Shown: positions 33,192-46,060 of the stretch, piece after piece
How the letters are laid out: each line of letters begins with the position of its first letter
How positions within the stretch are numbered: position 1 is the first letter of the stretch
Source of the DNA: Phycomyces nitens
Lineage: Eukaryota; Mucoromycota; Mucoromycetes; Mucorales; Phycomycetaceae
DNA length: 64,000 nt
NCBI GenBank assembly: GCA_022702545.1
Contig: JAHRBC010000005.1
Coordinates: forward strand, 1-64,000
Direction: 5' to 3'
The notes under the pieces: model-generated
Database searches by the model: none
What the model was told of the DNA's origin: nothing
The model's input: only the letters and a program-made list of their open reading frames with translations
Made by a program: the position numbers and the translations under genes

Positions 33192-35408
33192 TTATGCGTA
33201 TATTTTTCTAAGTAAAGGGACAATGAGCATCTTAATGTTTCCACTTTCTGTTATATGCTCTCCAATGGCAACTGACAACAGAATACGGTGTACTGGCAGA
33301 ATGTTTTGGTAATCGCCTCTGGTAAATGTCGTCTCACACAGCTCTACATCTTGTCCACTTCTTACATCTTGGCTTGCTGTCCGGTACCACTTAATGTATG
33401 CAAAAACATGCTGATCAAATTGGCCAGTTCTTGGATCAAAGATGGCATTTGCAAAAAGGTATTGAATTTGGCCAGTGAAGGCACTAATCCCACGGTCATT
33501 GTTCTCACCAAATAAGGCTTGTATATATGATCCACAGTTGGCTCTACCATTGCAACTTTTATAAACCTGGCCAAGAAGATTGATGGAAGGAATCTTCTGG
33601 ATCATGTTGTTGATGAATGTCTCCCCAAAAACTGCATCTCGATATCCTCTTATTTGATCATCACCATATGATGTGCGATAGAACTCAAGCAGGTGGGCAT
33701 ACTCTTCTTCTTTCATTGGCATGTGGTTGCCAAGAGCAAGAGGAAAGGCAGACGGTGGCAGTGGTTCATTGCCTTTGACACCAAATATATTGTGTTCGGC
33801 GGAGTCAAGGAAGTTCTTCAGGTGGAATCCAGCAGGAGAGAAAGGAATGTATGGCGTAGTGGGGATGGTGACAGCAGGAGCAATATGGACAAGTTCAGAA
33901 ATCAAAGAAGTGTGCGATTCGTTTTCAACAAATGGCAAGATTCCACGGGCAAGATCAACTTTGAATATATCTTCAAAGTACTTTCTCATAAAGGTTCCCT
34001 CAAAGCCATCTTTCTTATTTGTGGAGTAGCTTTTCAAGATACCATTATATCGTTCAAAGCTGAATAACCAGTACCCATATACCGGCCCAAAGTTCAGGAT
34101 CGTTTCTTGCAGATGAAGATACAGATGCATATTAGGTGAGATGAATTCTGTGCCGTATATGTTCTGACATTGACGGCCAAACAACTCCAGACAGTAGTGG
34201 GCCTCAGCCAATTCATCTTTGGATATGCTTGGTCTTGCCAAGTATCTGCACTTATTCACAAAGCACATCCAGTTGTCCAGATTCTCGCTTGGTAAACGAC
34301 CCAGCAAAAGAACAGGGGAGTACACCAAGCACCAAGATCTCCACTCATCGGCCTTCATGAAAGGAAAATCCTTTCCAATTTTCTTTCTTAGTGGCGTGAA
34401 GTCTGGGGGAAGGACCATGGTCTCAGCCTGTTGCTGCATTTCTGTCAAGTGTCTATTGGTAATCAGGCCAGCTGATCTCCACTTCTCCATCATACGTTTC
34501 GTGGTTCCCAGAAAGAGGTTATGCATCGGGTCAATAATGGTGCACTCGACTACATTAAAGTACTCAAGATTATGGAGTTCCGACCAGCGGACACCATTCT
34601 CTCTTTCCATCCTCTTCTGTTCAGTATCACTTGACGCACTCTTCCAGGCAGCAGCATGTTGACGGTTTTCAATATCTGTTCGAGCCACCCACTCTGAGAA
34701 GACGAACCCAGAATAGTCCATTCCAGCATTTCCAGGAAGGCGAGAAAACCTGCAATTACACTTGTGGCAGGCGTTTGTACTGGCATGGGATGTAAATCCA
34801 CATGTTTTGCGAGCTGCAGGAATATCACAAGCAACCAAAAGAAGAGCTGCACGAACAAGAGCACCAGAAGGACAATGGAAGGTCGGCATAATGGTACCAC
34901 CATACAATTTCTTGAGTTCGACAACAAGAGGGGCCAAATAGTGATTGATTTCACTTGTTCTTGCTTCTTTTGGACCTGGCATCAAACCAACAAGTACTAC
35001 GTTCTCCTTCTTGTACCTCTCCTCTCTTGGCAAATTATTGATTGAAAGGTAGATCGCTCCACAAGAATAAGCAACCCCATCAAAAGGCTGAAACCAATCA
35101 ATATTCAATGTGAGCATCAGAGACCGCTCATGGGCTACAAATTGTTCATCGTTTCAGTCTTTCAGTGCACCCCACTTTGCTCCATCGTAGATATCAAACA
35201 GTGTGTCTGGAACTTGCTGTCGGAATCTCCAATGGTTGACCATGCGCTCAAATTCAGGATGGCGGAAGAGAGAAGACAAGGTGTTTGTGACCGAGTTGTA
35301 CATGTACACCCTTTTTGGTGGAGCCAAGCTACTGGATGACCCCAAGAAAAACTCATTTTCGCACATATTTCCAGAAAGCTTTCTGAAAGTACAGCACTGT
35401 GGAACCAT
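33192..35408 (-). pseudogene. Transposase of C2, 3' part (interrupted by C3)
   Basis: Main-exon part below the C3 insertion. It contains CCTFRKLSGN, FDIYDGAKW, LNIDWFQPFDGV, LVGLMPGPKEA, CGFTSHASTNACHKC, IIDPMHNLFLGTTKRM, HLYLHLQETILNFGPVYGYW and FSFERYN, then a conserved tail (FIQ/YIQALF, VHRILLSVAI). One in-frame TGA (35156-35154) sits where C3 has a Gly codon. The gene is doubly broken, by that stop and by C3. The family role is DDE-type DNA transposition. Confidence 0.9.
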
Positions 35409-35993
35409 CACTACAAAAATTAAGTGGTTTCATTTATAGCAAACTACTATATTATCTTACCATTAGTAGACTGAAGTTAAACATAATAAACTTTTTTATT
35501 TTTGACGGCGATTATAATATTCAATATGTTCTATTGGATAGAATAATAAAGTAGAGTCTTTTAGGCATGATATTCGTTTGTAATTCATTTATACTCCTTG
35601 TAACTATGTCGCAGAATCAATTAGAATAGTGATTTTTATAAGCAAACAAGATTTTTTACAAGATAGCATCTAGTTTATTATTGTAAAACCCCTTTTGAAA
35701 TAATTAATAGCTTAAAGAGTATATATTTCTCTTTTCGATTTATTATAAGTGATGTCAGTTCTGTAAGAGAGATATAATGACGTATATTATAAAAGGCATA
35801 TAAACAAACACATGTTTACAATCCTGTAACCAGGAATGAGACAACTATTTCTGCTTATAGACAAATCCCAGTTTTGGGTGTCAATGCTAGCTATGTCATT
35901 TTGGCAGTTGATATTCTAAAAATGATATATATTAAAATATGTTCCTGAGCCATTTGCCTTTCTTGTCAATTAAAAAGACTATTAAAAATCAAT

Positions 35994-38900
35994 ATGTCCA
36001 GCTACTCAAACAATCAAGTCGAATGCAAGTGTGCTATCTGCTCTTCTAATAGCAGAGGCTTTGTCATGGTATCAACTCAAACATACCGAAGACATATCAC
36101 CAATGATATTGTAAGAATCTTTCAAGCTAGAAGTTCTTGTAAGTATATGCCGTAAATTATTATTTTTTGTCATAATTAACCGTTTTCTTTAAAATATATA
36201 ATCGTATTCTAAAGCTTCTCTGATGGTGAATGAGAATGACATGGAGATTGACATTGAAGTCAATGATGCCGAAGAGAATGTTGAATGTAAGTATATAATT
36301 TTATTTATACAATATAATAAATTGTAATGACTTGCAAGGATATTCTTTATGTAACAGAATACGAATACTTACCTTTTGCTCTTGCTACATTATTATTTTT
36401 AGTTGAAAGTGAAGATGCCGATGACAATGAGTTGAATGGTTCGAACGATTCTGAAGATGAGGTTGAAGAACTTGAAGGTTAGTACAAAATAAATAAGCAT
36501 ATATCATATATTAATACAAAAACCAAACAGAGCAATTTGAGACGTCTATGCCTGCAGACCCTCTTCATGCCTTTGTTGCTGCCTTTGCTGCTTTCTTCAT
36601 CTCGAAATATGTCGTCAATTCGGGTGGTTCGATCTTGATCAAGTTTCTGAACGAGGTCCTGTCTCACTTTGGCCAATCATTCCGCCTTCCATCTAGCTTG
36701 AGCGGCCTCAACTCAATGGCTGGCATGACAGCTTTATCCAAGAGTATCCAGCGTTTTGTGGCATGCGGCGATTGTCACAAGACATACTTGGAGTCTGAAG
36801 GTGTTCCCCAATGCTGCGATTTCGAAAGGCTCTCTGGAAATACTTGTGGAAGCCAGCTCTTCCAGGCTCCTCCAAAAAACACGTCCTTGCCTAACAAGGT
36901 ATACATGTACAGCCCAATCATCAGTGCATTGTCAGTCCTCTTTCGCCGCCCTGGATTCGAGGAATCCATCAACCATTGGAGAGCAAGACACCAAGTTCCT
37001 GGAATGATGTTCGACATCTATGATGGTGCCAAGTGGAGTGAGTTGAAAGATGGCAATGATAGGCAATTCGTGGATCATGAGCGATCTCTCATGCTCACTA
37101 TGAACATCGATTGGTTCCAGCCTTTCGATGGGGTTACATACTCTTGCGGAGCCATCTATCTCTCTGTCAACAATTTGCCAAGGGCCGAACGTTACAAGAA
37201 GGAAAATGTTCTCCTTGTCGGTCTAATGCCTGGACCAAAGGAAGCCAAGACAAGCGAGATCAACCACTACCTCCGTCCCCTTGTTGCCGAGCTCAAGTCC
37301 TTGTATGTGGGTGTGGTGATGCCAACGGCGCAGTGTCCTTCTGGTGCCTTGGTTCGTGCCGCCCTTCTTCTTGTCGCCTGTGACATCCCTGCCGCCAGGA
37401 AAACATGTGGATTCACGTCCCATGCAAGTACTAATGCATGTCACAAGTGCAACCGCCAGTTCTCTCGCCTCCCAGGCAATGGTGGTGTTGACTATTCTGG
37501 GTTTGTCTTCTCCAAGTGGGTGGCTCGCACTGATCAAGAGAATCGCCGTGATGCTGTGGCCTGGAAGAACGCGTCCAGTGAGGTAGAAAGAAAGAGGATG
37601 GAAAAGGAGAATGGAGTCCGCTGGTCGGAACTCCACGATCTTGAGTACTTTAATGCAGTGGAATGCACTATAATAGATCCAATGCATAACCTCTTTCTGG
37701 GAACCGCCAAAAGAATGATGGAGAAGTGGAGATCGACTGGTTTGATCACAAACAGAGACCTGGCCGCCATGCAAAAGGATTCTGAGAAGATGGTCCTCCC
37801 TCCTGATTACACACCATTGAGAAAGAAGATTGGCAAGGATTTTCCATTCATGAAGGCAGATGAATGGAAGTCCTGGTGCTTGGTGTACTCTCCTGTTCTC
37901 CTGCGCGGCCGTTTGCCCAATGTCCACCTTGGCAACTGGATATCGTTTGTCAATGCCTGTCAGTACCTTGTTAAGCCAAGCATTTCCATGGCCGAGCTGG
38001 AGGAAGCGCATAGCTCTCTTGAGGCATTTTGCAGACAGTGCCAAGTATTGTATGATGCCCAATTGATTTCGCCAAACATGCACCTCCATTTGCATCTTCA
38101 AGACACCGTCAGCAATTTTGGACCGGTTTATGGATACTGGCTCTTCAGCTTTGAGAGATTCAACGGCATTCTCAAGAATTTTCTTGACAAACCAGAGAGA
38201 TGGCTTTGAGGCCACATATATGAAGAGGTACCATCAAGACGCGTACAAAGGAGACCTCCTGCGTATACTTGCACCAGTTCTTGTGCCTTCACATGCCAAC
38301 ATCCTTGCTGAGCTCACTGCCATCACTGCCACCACTGCCACCACCATTTCCACCTTGCCATTTGATCTGAACGCATTTCTTGCTGCTGCAGAGACAGACT
38401 TTGACATTGTGAAGGGCAATGAGCCATTGCCACCATCTGCGCTTCCTTTGTCTTTGAAGGAAGAGGTATCGATGAAGGAGAGCGAGTACCAGTACCTTTT
38501 GGAGTACTATCGTGAGGTGTATGACAATGAGCAACTTGTTCATTATCGCCAGGCCAGTCCCTCACAAACCATTGTCAACAACCGCATCCAAAAATTCCCA
38601 TCGATCAATCTTCTTGGCCAGGTGTATAAAGGGAGTAATGGAACCCTGCAACGTGGTTCATTCATCCAGGCACTGTTCAAGACAAGCAATGATCAGTATA
38701 CAAATGCATACACCGGCCAGATTCAGTACCTCTTTGTGAATACTGCCACAAACTCATTTGCTGGTCAATCGAGTCGGCATGTGTTTGCATATGTACATTG
38801 GTATAGAGAGGCTAATCTGCAACCCAGGAGTGATGAGGGCGTGGAGGTGAATGAGCTGGAGTTTGAACCGAGTAGTCTTCAAAATATTCTTCCTGTACAT

Positions 38901-38996
38901 AGGATTTTGTTGTCTGTAGCTATAGGTGAACACATAGGTGATGGAGGTCGAGTGATGATGTGTGTTGTTCCCTTGTTACGTAAGATCTATATATAA
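35994..38996 (+). CDS. Tnp2-type transposase of C3, one frameshift
   Basis: Exons 35994-36138 (ECKCAICSS...YRRH), 36215-36286, 36403-36477 (acidic, DEVEELEG) and 36531-38996; introns phase 1. The main exon has CGDCH...CCDF (Zn-like), FDIYDGAKW, MNIDWFQPFDGV, LVGLMPGPKEA, CGFTSH...CHKC, IIDPMHNLFLGTAKRM, DTVSNFGPVYGYWLFSFERF and a C-terminal VHRILLSVAIGEH. The frame shifts near 38180 in AAGAATTTTCTTG, just after the FERF block, splitting it into 36548-38209 and 38118-38996. Expected role: excision and insertion of the element in the nucleus by binding its ends. Confidence 0.9.
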
Positions 38997-39187
38997 TATT
39001 CCAAAATAAAATAACGTCAATAAAGACTTACAATTAAATATCATTAAATATTTCTATATTATTTAATGTATATTTCACATATAGTATAACTTTGATTATT
39101 TTATATATTTGCCTGTAATGCATCCATCAAAAAGTGCATACGTATACAAGAAGCTATTAAATTCTTAGTTAAAATTTTTTTATTTAT

Positions 39188-40445
39188 TTATTCAGTAGAA
39201 ATACACCACTCTGGTAACGTGACTGACATATGCTGAGAGACACTCATTTCCTTTACAAAACGAACACGCTTCAATAAGCTGTTGGATTTCTTTTGCAACC
39301 TTTTGACAGAAAATTTGTCAACCACATTGATAAACTCTTGGAGCTATTTTTTAAACAAATGTTAGTTAGTGAACTTAAAGCTAATATAAATTTTAGTTAT
39401 ATAGTACATTACCTTATCACTTCTCCAACTGGGACGGTGTGCCCGAACTTCATTCTCAGTGTCAGATTCATCGTCAGACATCACCTCTAATACAAGAACA
39501 TTGCTGCAATCCAAGCCTCGCATCAATCTTGTAATCTCCTCGGTGTATTTCTGATACGTAACAGTGCGACGTTTGAGAAGCTAGACATAAATACTATATT
39601 AGAATATATAATAAAACATTAGCCTATTTATTTTTATTCTTACAGAGATCTTTCGATTGCGTCTTCGTGATGTTCTTTGCCGAGCTACAATCTTATCAGG
39701 TGATGTTTTGTAATGTCGAACCTGGTTCCTGTAGTGATTCTTCACTATTCTTGCAATATCATTTGTTGAAACACCAATTGCACTTTGCTGTTGTCGCAAG
39801 TACGAAATCACGGCCATTGCAAGGGCTTGGTTATAGCCTTCCTTGAAGGTGCCATTGGTTGACCATCCTGGCTTCTCATTGTTCTCGGCAACTTTTAATG
39901 GATCTGTGTCCGTGAGGTTTGGGTTCTTCATGTATTTATTGAGTGCATGCTAATATATGTCTGTTAGATATATTGGTAATTATATTTACTATCATTGATT
40001 TACTTACAGAGATGCCGACGTGCCGTTTTCCAGGAGTATACCCTTCCTCCATCAAAGACGAAAAGCTTGCTTTTATCGCAGAATCTGCCTCAGAAATTCC
40101 ATTCTCGGTGGACTTGCTGAGCTTGTCCTGGGCAGCCATGATCTCTTTGATCATTTTCTTGAGATAAATATTAATCTCGTTGGTGAGATTAATACCATTT
40201 TCTACACCACTCATTCTCTTTGACATCTCAGCCATTTCTTTTGCCAGTGTTACAAAGTTTCCATTGTTGGCAGTCAACAGAGCAAGCATTCTCTCAGTCG
40301 CATCCATATCTTGAGGAATGCTTGGTGCCGTGACTGTAGTGGTGTCTGACATTTGTACATCTTCAGTGGCAGCTAATGCACTGTGTGCAACGGCGTTAAG
40401 TCTTGGGTTGCGCTGACGGGGAGGAGGAGGAATACGATTGTTCAT
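39188..40445 (-). CDS. Accessory protein of C3 (RPSWRSDK variant)
   Basis: Minus-strand exons 40445-40008 (146 codons), 39949-39644 (306 nt), 39580-39413 (168 nt), 39343-39188 (156 nt incl. stop), all phase 0, no stop: about 355 residues. Exon 1 has a Pro-rich start (RIPPPPRQRN) and a helical segment (LAKEMAEMSKRMSGVENG). Exon 2 has KPGW, NDIARIVKNHYRNQVRHYK and ends ARQRTSRRRNRKIS. Exon 3 has MSDDESDTENE and RPSWRSDK. Exon 4 ends LPEWCISTE. Convergent with the transposase, 191 bp apart. The basic helical exon 2 suggests DNA binding (inference). Confidence 0.87.
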
Positions 40446-40530
40446 GTTCTATCAATAAATAATTATTAATATATTTTGACAATTGGAATATGGTCAGTAT
40501 ACTTGCAAGTAAAGAGGTTGACTGAAAATA

Positions 40531-41412
40531 ATGAATCGTCTTGTAGTTTTATTGTTATTTAACAGCATTGTGTACACTCTTGTTCTATATCTAGACATCT
40601 TTTTCAACCTAATAAACTATAAATTACAAAGATATGAAAATGATGGCAGGCATATTCTTTTGGATTATCATTTTTATTGCCCGCATTTTATCAGGGTCAA
40701 ACAGCCTTTTAATACAAAGTATTTATTTTTCCTTTTTATTTTTTATATTCTTTTGTGCCTAAATATTACCGCAAAATACTCTGATAATTAATTCTTTTCT
40801 TTCTCTTGTAAATATATTTTTTACTCAATATATTTTATTATTCATAGGTAACTGCTTATAAATATATAATGGGGTCTCTCTATTGCACATGTCTGTATAT
40901 CCAAAGGTAAGATCATATTATGCTAAAGCTCTTCTTTATTAACCAAATCACTCTTTTGTATGTAGCCGCAAATTCTATTTTTCTATCCATCTCAATATAA
41001 TATTCTGGTAAACCTTTTATATTATAAATATGTTCTCTTTAATAATATCTATCACAGATGTCTTGCTATGCTCTTGTATAAATTCCCAATTGAAATTATC
41101 TGGCCATTCCAACGACTATATCTTGTAAGTGAACCAATATTTTAGTATTATATATTGCCTATCTACAAATATTAACATATATCTATTAGACAATGATTAT
41201 TTGTTGGCATAATACAGAGGGTCTATCAAAGGTTCTGTTTATTATATTAAAAATGTAAGTATAAGAATGAATGATTTATATAAAAATAATTTACTAACAA
41301 TCTTCTCTTTTACTTTTAGACAGTATTGGCTTTCTCTCAGCTAGGTAAGTATCCTGGCTCTATTAAGAACCAGTTCATGGTGCCGACCAAGAAATATCGA
41401 TTGGTAAAATAG
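40531..41412 (+). CDS. Third (passenger) gene of C3, intron-rich
   Basis: Product not recognised. It starts 85 bp from the divergent accessory ATG, with a signal-anchor-like MNRLVVLLLFNSIVYTLVLY. Downstream are good introns: GTAAGATC...TATGTAG, GTAAACC...TATCACAG, GTAAGTG...ATACAG and GTAAGTATAAG...TTTTAG. The final exon continues from KN|TVLAFSQLGKY to a stop after KKYRLVK at 41412. The NT....Q(L/I) start of the last exon is like that of the D-element gene (NTAATTQIA). One middle exon has a stop in the phase I expected, so the model or the gene is imperfect. Confidence 0.42.
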
Positions 41413-41962
41413 ATATACCAAAGAAATAATCTAGAGACTAGAATGTATAGCGCAAATGTATTTTTTTATCAAATAAAACGAAAAATAAAAATTTTCAGAA
41501 TCTATTGCTCCAAAAAAAAACAACAAACCAGGGAGGCTTGTTTGCATAGAATAACTACAATTACCTTGCCATAGTCTACAATCATCCTTGATGGACTGTT
41601 AAAACATACTATAAAACCCACTATAAAATATAATGAAAGATAAAACTGGTTGTTTGTAAGTGGCCAATCTCCCCTGACACAAACTGTCTGTGTATCATAA
41701 AATACAATGCAAAAAAGGGTAGATCGACTAGGAATATATTGTGGCTACAATGTATATTTAAGTTTTGCGCTGTTTGAGGGCATTTAAATATTCTACATTG
41801 GATTCTTGTACACCAGTAGGTAGGATGATTCAGTTCACCCCCATATCTTTTTAGTCTACTACGGATCACGATTATATATTACCAAAAGCATAGTAAAACT
41901 ATACAATTAAGTAGCTTATTTTATAAGTTTTATCTACATAATACCCTTAGACTTTTGTAGTG

Positions 41963-42768
41963 CATCTCGGACTCGGAATATATCTTGTGGCATTCACCAC
42001 AGGCCACATAACGTTGGACTCCTTTTGTTACTGAATTCAACCCCGTCATATTGTAGAGGGCATTCAGACTCAATGGCAGGCGGAACGATTGCCCAAATTG
42101 AGCCAAAACCTCATTAATGAACTTGATCAATATGACACCACCTGAGTTGACAACGTATTTGGAGATGAAGAACGCAGCAAAGGAGGCAATGAATAGATGG
42201 GTCGGGTTGGTTGGCATATCAAAGACAAAGGATTGGTCTATTTAATTTATTGAATTAATATCTCTGATATTTTTTTTAAAATATTTTGCGATTTTACTAA
42301 CCTTCAATTGTCTCATATTCCTCTTCAAAGGTATCAGAATTCACGGATTCCACACTCTCAGCATCATCGTCAACTTCAGCAAAAGGTGAGCTTGGCATTT
42401 CTTCATGGGCTATAAAACCAAAATATTATAGACAACAATTAGTTAAAAGCTTTTAATAAAATTATATACATACATTCAACATGAGTCTCAACAATGATGT
42501 TGGTCTCAATCTCCATGTCATTGCCATTGCCATTCACATTCATGGCCATTGCTTCAGGGACCAATGCTATATTATATAATATTATTAAATTTCCGCCAAA
42601 AAATTATTTGTGTCTGTACATACATGAATCCTGTCTTTGTAATCTTCGCAAAATATCATCAGCAACATGTCTGCAATATGTTTGGGCTGATACCAGCTCA
42701 AATGTTCTGCCAGTTGGTGAGCATACAGAGCACTTGCATTCAACTTCGTTGCTTGAGTAAAAAGACAT
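41963..42768 (-). pseudogene. Transposase of C2, 5' exons
   Basis: Exons 42768-42624 (ECKCSVCSP...CRHV), 42566-42474, 42409-42302 (acidic, FAEVDDDAESVES), then main exon from 42237 to the C3 target site CAT at 41965-41963. The main exon start has HLFIASFAAFFISKYVVNSG and CGECHKIYSES. It continues at 35408 in the same frame. The exon 1 length of 145 nt equals that of C3. Confidence 0.85.
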
Positions 42769-43017
42769 TTTGAGTTGTTTTGTATTTAAAAAAATTAACA
42801 GGAAAGGGTAACCATTTGAAAATATGCTTTTTTTTTATAGTTTTTATAACACAAATGTAATGACCAAAAGGTAAATCATATTTATTATCCAATAGAACAG
42901 ACTGAAAACTACTGGCGCAGTTGAAAATAAAAAAGTTTATTGAGTTCAATTTTGATACACTTGTACCTTTAATTCCACTGAAATATCTCTAAATGAAAGT
43001 ATATATTTTTTGCAGTG

Positions 43018-43620
43018 TGAGTAGCGGAGGGCTATAAGATAAAAAGAGAGGATCAGAATAATATTATAAAACATACAAAGACTAAGAAAAGATATTACCA
43101 TTATGATTACAAACATACATGAAGGAAGAGGTAGATGGGGTGATTGGTGGTGTGGTCTACAATAAAATAAGCAACATTAGAATAGAAAATTGTTTGACAC
43201 GAAAAGATTTTTTTAGCCCAATATTGATGATTGAACCATATAATAAGATGTGTGAGTTGAGGAGGTCTATAAAATAAAGAAAGAGAGTCAGGATAATTTG
43301 CGAGATGCTAAAGGCACATTCAACTGACCACAGATTGTTTGGATGAGCAATGCAGGCAGGATGTATTGGAATGAGCGCATGTTTATAAGGAAGCCGCCAA
43401 TTTTTTAGTGTAAAGAGGTGTAAAAAAGAAAAAAATAGGCCTGGATATAAGGAAACAAGAGAAAGGAAAAAAGGGCAAAAAAGACAAAAAAAATACAAGG
43501 ATATATAATTTGAAACAGAGACAGAATAGGTGTAATGGATAGAATCCAAAAGCAATAATAGTGCTGTTCATTAATGTGTACAAGAAGTCTTTTTGGATCC
43601 ACCCACCAAACTCTCTTTAG
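43018..43620 (-). CDS. Third gene of D1, 5' part
   Basis: Continuation of the gene at 29312-30381 beyond C2: the rest of the split micro-exon, one more micro-exon pair, and a leader exon with MRSFQYILPALLIQTICG, a signal-peptide-like start also found at 61836 in D3. Divergent from accessory exon 1 at 43799. A longer upstream frame (to 43555) is also open and conserved in D2 and D3, so the true start is uncertain. Confidence 0.4.
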
Positions 43621-43798
43621 TTATAAATACTCTGTATTTTATATTCTAAAAGACCTGTTCTCACACAACACACTCTTCTGCTTCCAAAAAACTTTTAATA
43701 AAACAATTGTATGTATAAGATATTACATATTTTATAAGACCCCATAAAATAAAGATAATTGATAATTGAGTAATATATTATTTTATATTTTTTAGACT

Positions 43799-44364
43799 AT
43801 GGCAAACAGACGTAATCTTGCTCCTCGACCCAGTTCTGAGGCTTCTCAGATGATGGAGAAAATGATAGCCATGGAGAAATATATGGTGACCATGGGCACT
43901 AACATGGTTTCAGTGCAAAGAGAGATTACCACGATGAATGGTAGAATTGGTGTACTTGTTGGAGACAACACCAACGCTGGTCAGCCTTCAAATGCTGTGC
44001 CAGTGGTTCCTGTTGCCGTGGCCCCAGTTGTCGGCACTCCTGTTGACGGTATTCCTGAGCCACGAGCAAAGGACATCACTGAAGTGCTTGTAAGTAACAG
44101 AGTAATAATAATCCACTAATTTAATGCTATAAAATAGAGACTTATTAATGACTACCTGTGGTCACCAACGTTCAAGTCGAATGACCAGGGCGAAATTGAG
44201 GCCAACAACAACAAGCCCAGGTGGAACACCAAAGTCTACTTCAACAAAAGCCTGAACAAAGAGTTGGTGGCAAACATGATGAGCTACCTGGTGTCAAATT
44301 CTCGCAACTCCAAGTTGCGAAAAAGTGACATTTGTAACAAGCTTCACACAAACTTCCGCAGTCG
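43799..44364 (+). pseudogene. Accessory gene of D1, truncated by D2
   Basis: Exon 1 43799-44089 (97 codons, MANRRNLAPRP) and exon 2 from 44138, with KPRW, RKSDICNKLHTNFRSR. Exon 2 ends abruptly at 44364, where the D2 terminus CACTGG begins. Compared with D3 (MANRRAIAPR) it is clearly the same family. Exons 3 and 4 are missing. Confidence 0.8.
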
Positions 44365-44891
44365 CACTGGAAAAATGGGTCTGAATACTCATGTGTAAAA
44401 GTGCGGTTACTAAGGGGTAAAATTAAGATTTATTAGATACGCTGTATGGGTTTCTGTATGTGCCAAAGCCAAGTTTTACACAATGAGTTATGACCTGGTT
44501 TCTGCATGAGTATTTACTTCATGGGCTGACCAAGTGGGGGTTGTTAGTATGAGCGGGTCATTAATTTGACCTGATGTACAGAATAAAAGTCTATTTGAAA
44601 CCAAGTTTTGTTGTTGTACACTCTTTATATAAGAGGAAAGTTGAAAGCAAAAGAACCTCTTGACATGATTAAAATCCGATTATACTCAGGTGGATTGAAG
44701 GCTTTCTTAATTTTTAACCAATATTTGAAGGCTATTACTGTGTAATCAAGCATTGAATGCTCCCCCATTATTTTATATCCCGTACTTATTAGGTTGTTTA
44801 TGGTTTATATTTGTGTTTATTGGAAAGAATAGAATGGTTCTATACACGAGTTCTAATACTATTACTGTCTATCCTTGCCGCTTCTACCGGC

Positions 44892-46060
44892 CTACTTGAT
44901 ACTACTTGGATCGGGTGCTTCTCTACTGAACAATACCTGAAAATAAGGTCCGACGGCGATTTGGGTGGTTGCGGTAGTGTTCTGATATAATAAAAGTTAT
45001 ATTAGTGACATATATTCAAAAGTGCAGGTGCTATTCAAGATGCGAGGTATATTATACTTACATTGTAAGGGATGGACAAGAATGGACAAAGAGGGGCTGA
45101 GTTGTGCGGCATGGCATCTTGTATGATTAGGTTGACTAGAGATGGGGTAAAATAAATTATTACAGGTGAATTGAGTGATAAAATAATTAATTTACATACC
45201 AGAAGCAGAGTTGGCGATTATAGTAGAGGGATGGTATATGGCAGCCAACAATAGCTTCTTATTAAGAGTATAAAAAATTATTAGTAAATAGCCAGAATAA
45301 TATTTTGAAAAGCACAAAGACCAAGAAACGGCATAACCATTATGATAACCAGTCGTAGATGATGAGGGATGCAGATGAGGTAGACAGTGATGGCGGCGGC
45401 CTATTGTAGAATAAGAAACATTAGAAAAGAAAATTATTATTTTTTTGACACAAAAAGATTTTTTTTTACCATAGCACCAATGACGATACCATATAATAGA
45501 CTATGCCAGTAGAGGAGGTCTATAAGATCAAAAGAGATAGTCAGAATAAATATATAAAAAAGTATAAAAGCTAAAAGACAGCATTACCATTATGATGACA
45601 GTTGTAGATGATAGAAGACGCAGATGGGGTATAGGGTGATTGATGGCAGCGGCCTATAGGAGAATAAGAAGCATTAGAGAAAAAAAAAGTTTGACATGAA
45701 AATATTTTTTTACACTGGGACTGATGACGTTATCATATAATAGGCTATGAAAGTGGAAGAGGTCTATAAAATAGAAAGAGAGAATCAGAATAATTTGCAA
45801 GATGGCACCGGCACATTTAACTGACCATGATTAGTTTGGAGGAGCAATGCAGGCAGGATGTATTGGAATGAGTGCGTGTTTATAAAGAAGCTGCCAATTT
45901 TTTAGTCTAAAGAGGTGTAAAAAAAGAAAGAGAAAATAGGCGCGGATATAAGGAAACAAGAGAAAGGAAAAAAGGCTAAAAAGAAAAAAATACAAGGATA
46001 TATAATTTGAAACAGAGACAGAATAGGTGTAATGGATAGAGTCCAAAAGCAATAATGGTG
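44892..46060 (-). CDS. Third (passenger) gene of D2, decayed
   Basis: Same gene as in D1 and D3: the last exon encodes TATTQIAVGPYFQVLF and stops at 44892, with AATAAA at 44821-44816. There are only two micro-exon pairs (45345-45530 and 45590-45780). The leader ATG present in D1 and D3 is ACG here, and the hydrophobic exon has a +1 change, so this copy is probably dead. Confidence 0.4.

Larger units (their letters stand above)
35409..41962 (+). mobile_element. Element C3: complete three-gene transposon nested in C2
   Basis: Ends CACTACAAAAATTAAG and CTTTTGTAGTG with 3-bp duplication CAT (35406-35408 and 41963-41965); 6554 bp. It contains transposase (plus, 35994-38996), accessory (minus, 40445-39188) and a third gene (plus, 40531-41412). 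It is the youngest of the nest C3 in C2 in D1 in LINE, and the only complete one bounded by a clean duplication with a fully open accessory gene. Confidence 0.95.
30382..43017 (+). mobile_element. Element C2, hosting C3
   Basis: Ends CACTGCAAAAATC and ATATTTTTTGCAGTG, with perfect 3-bp duplication TGA (30379-30381 and 43018-43020). Contents: intron-rich gene (minus), accessory (plus, 31848-33085), transposase (minus, 42768-41963 and 35408-33192), with C3 inside the main transposase exon. Without C3 it is about 6.1 kb, the same size as C1 and C3. It is inserted in a micro-exon of the D1 third gene. Confidence 0.93.
28777..44364 (+). mobile_element. Element D1, truncated and hosting C2
   Basis: The left end CACTGGGAAAAC lies inside LINE ORF1, preceded by GTA. 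From the left: third gene (minus, 29312 up to 30381 and continuing at 43018 beyond C2), and accessory gene (plus, 43799-44364). The element stops abruptly in accessory exon 2 at the first base of D2. Its transposase half and right end are absent, so D1 is a remnant. Confidence 0.75.

Noticed and set aside
37223..38215. 330-codon minus-strand frame opposite the C3 transposase
   Set aside because: The plus strand carries the conserved Tnp2 motifs and homologous exons; the antisense frame has no counterpart kept in C1, D2 or D3.
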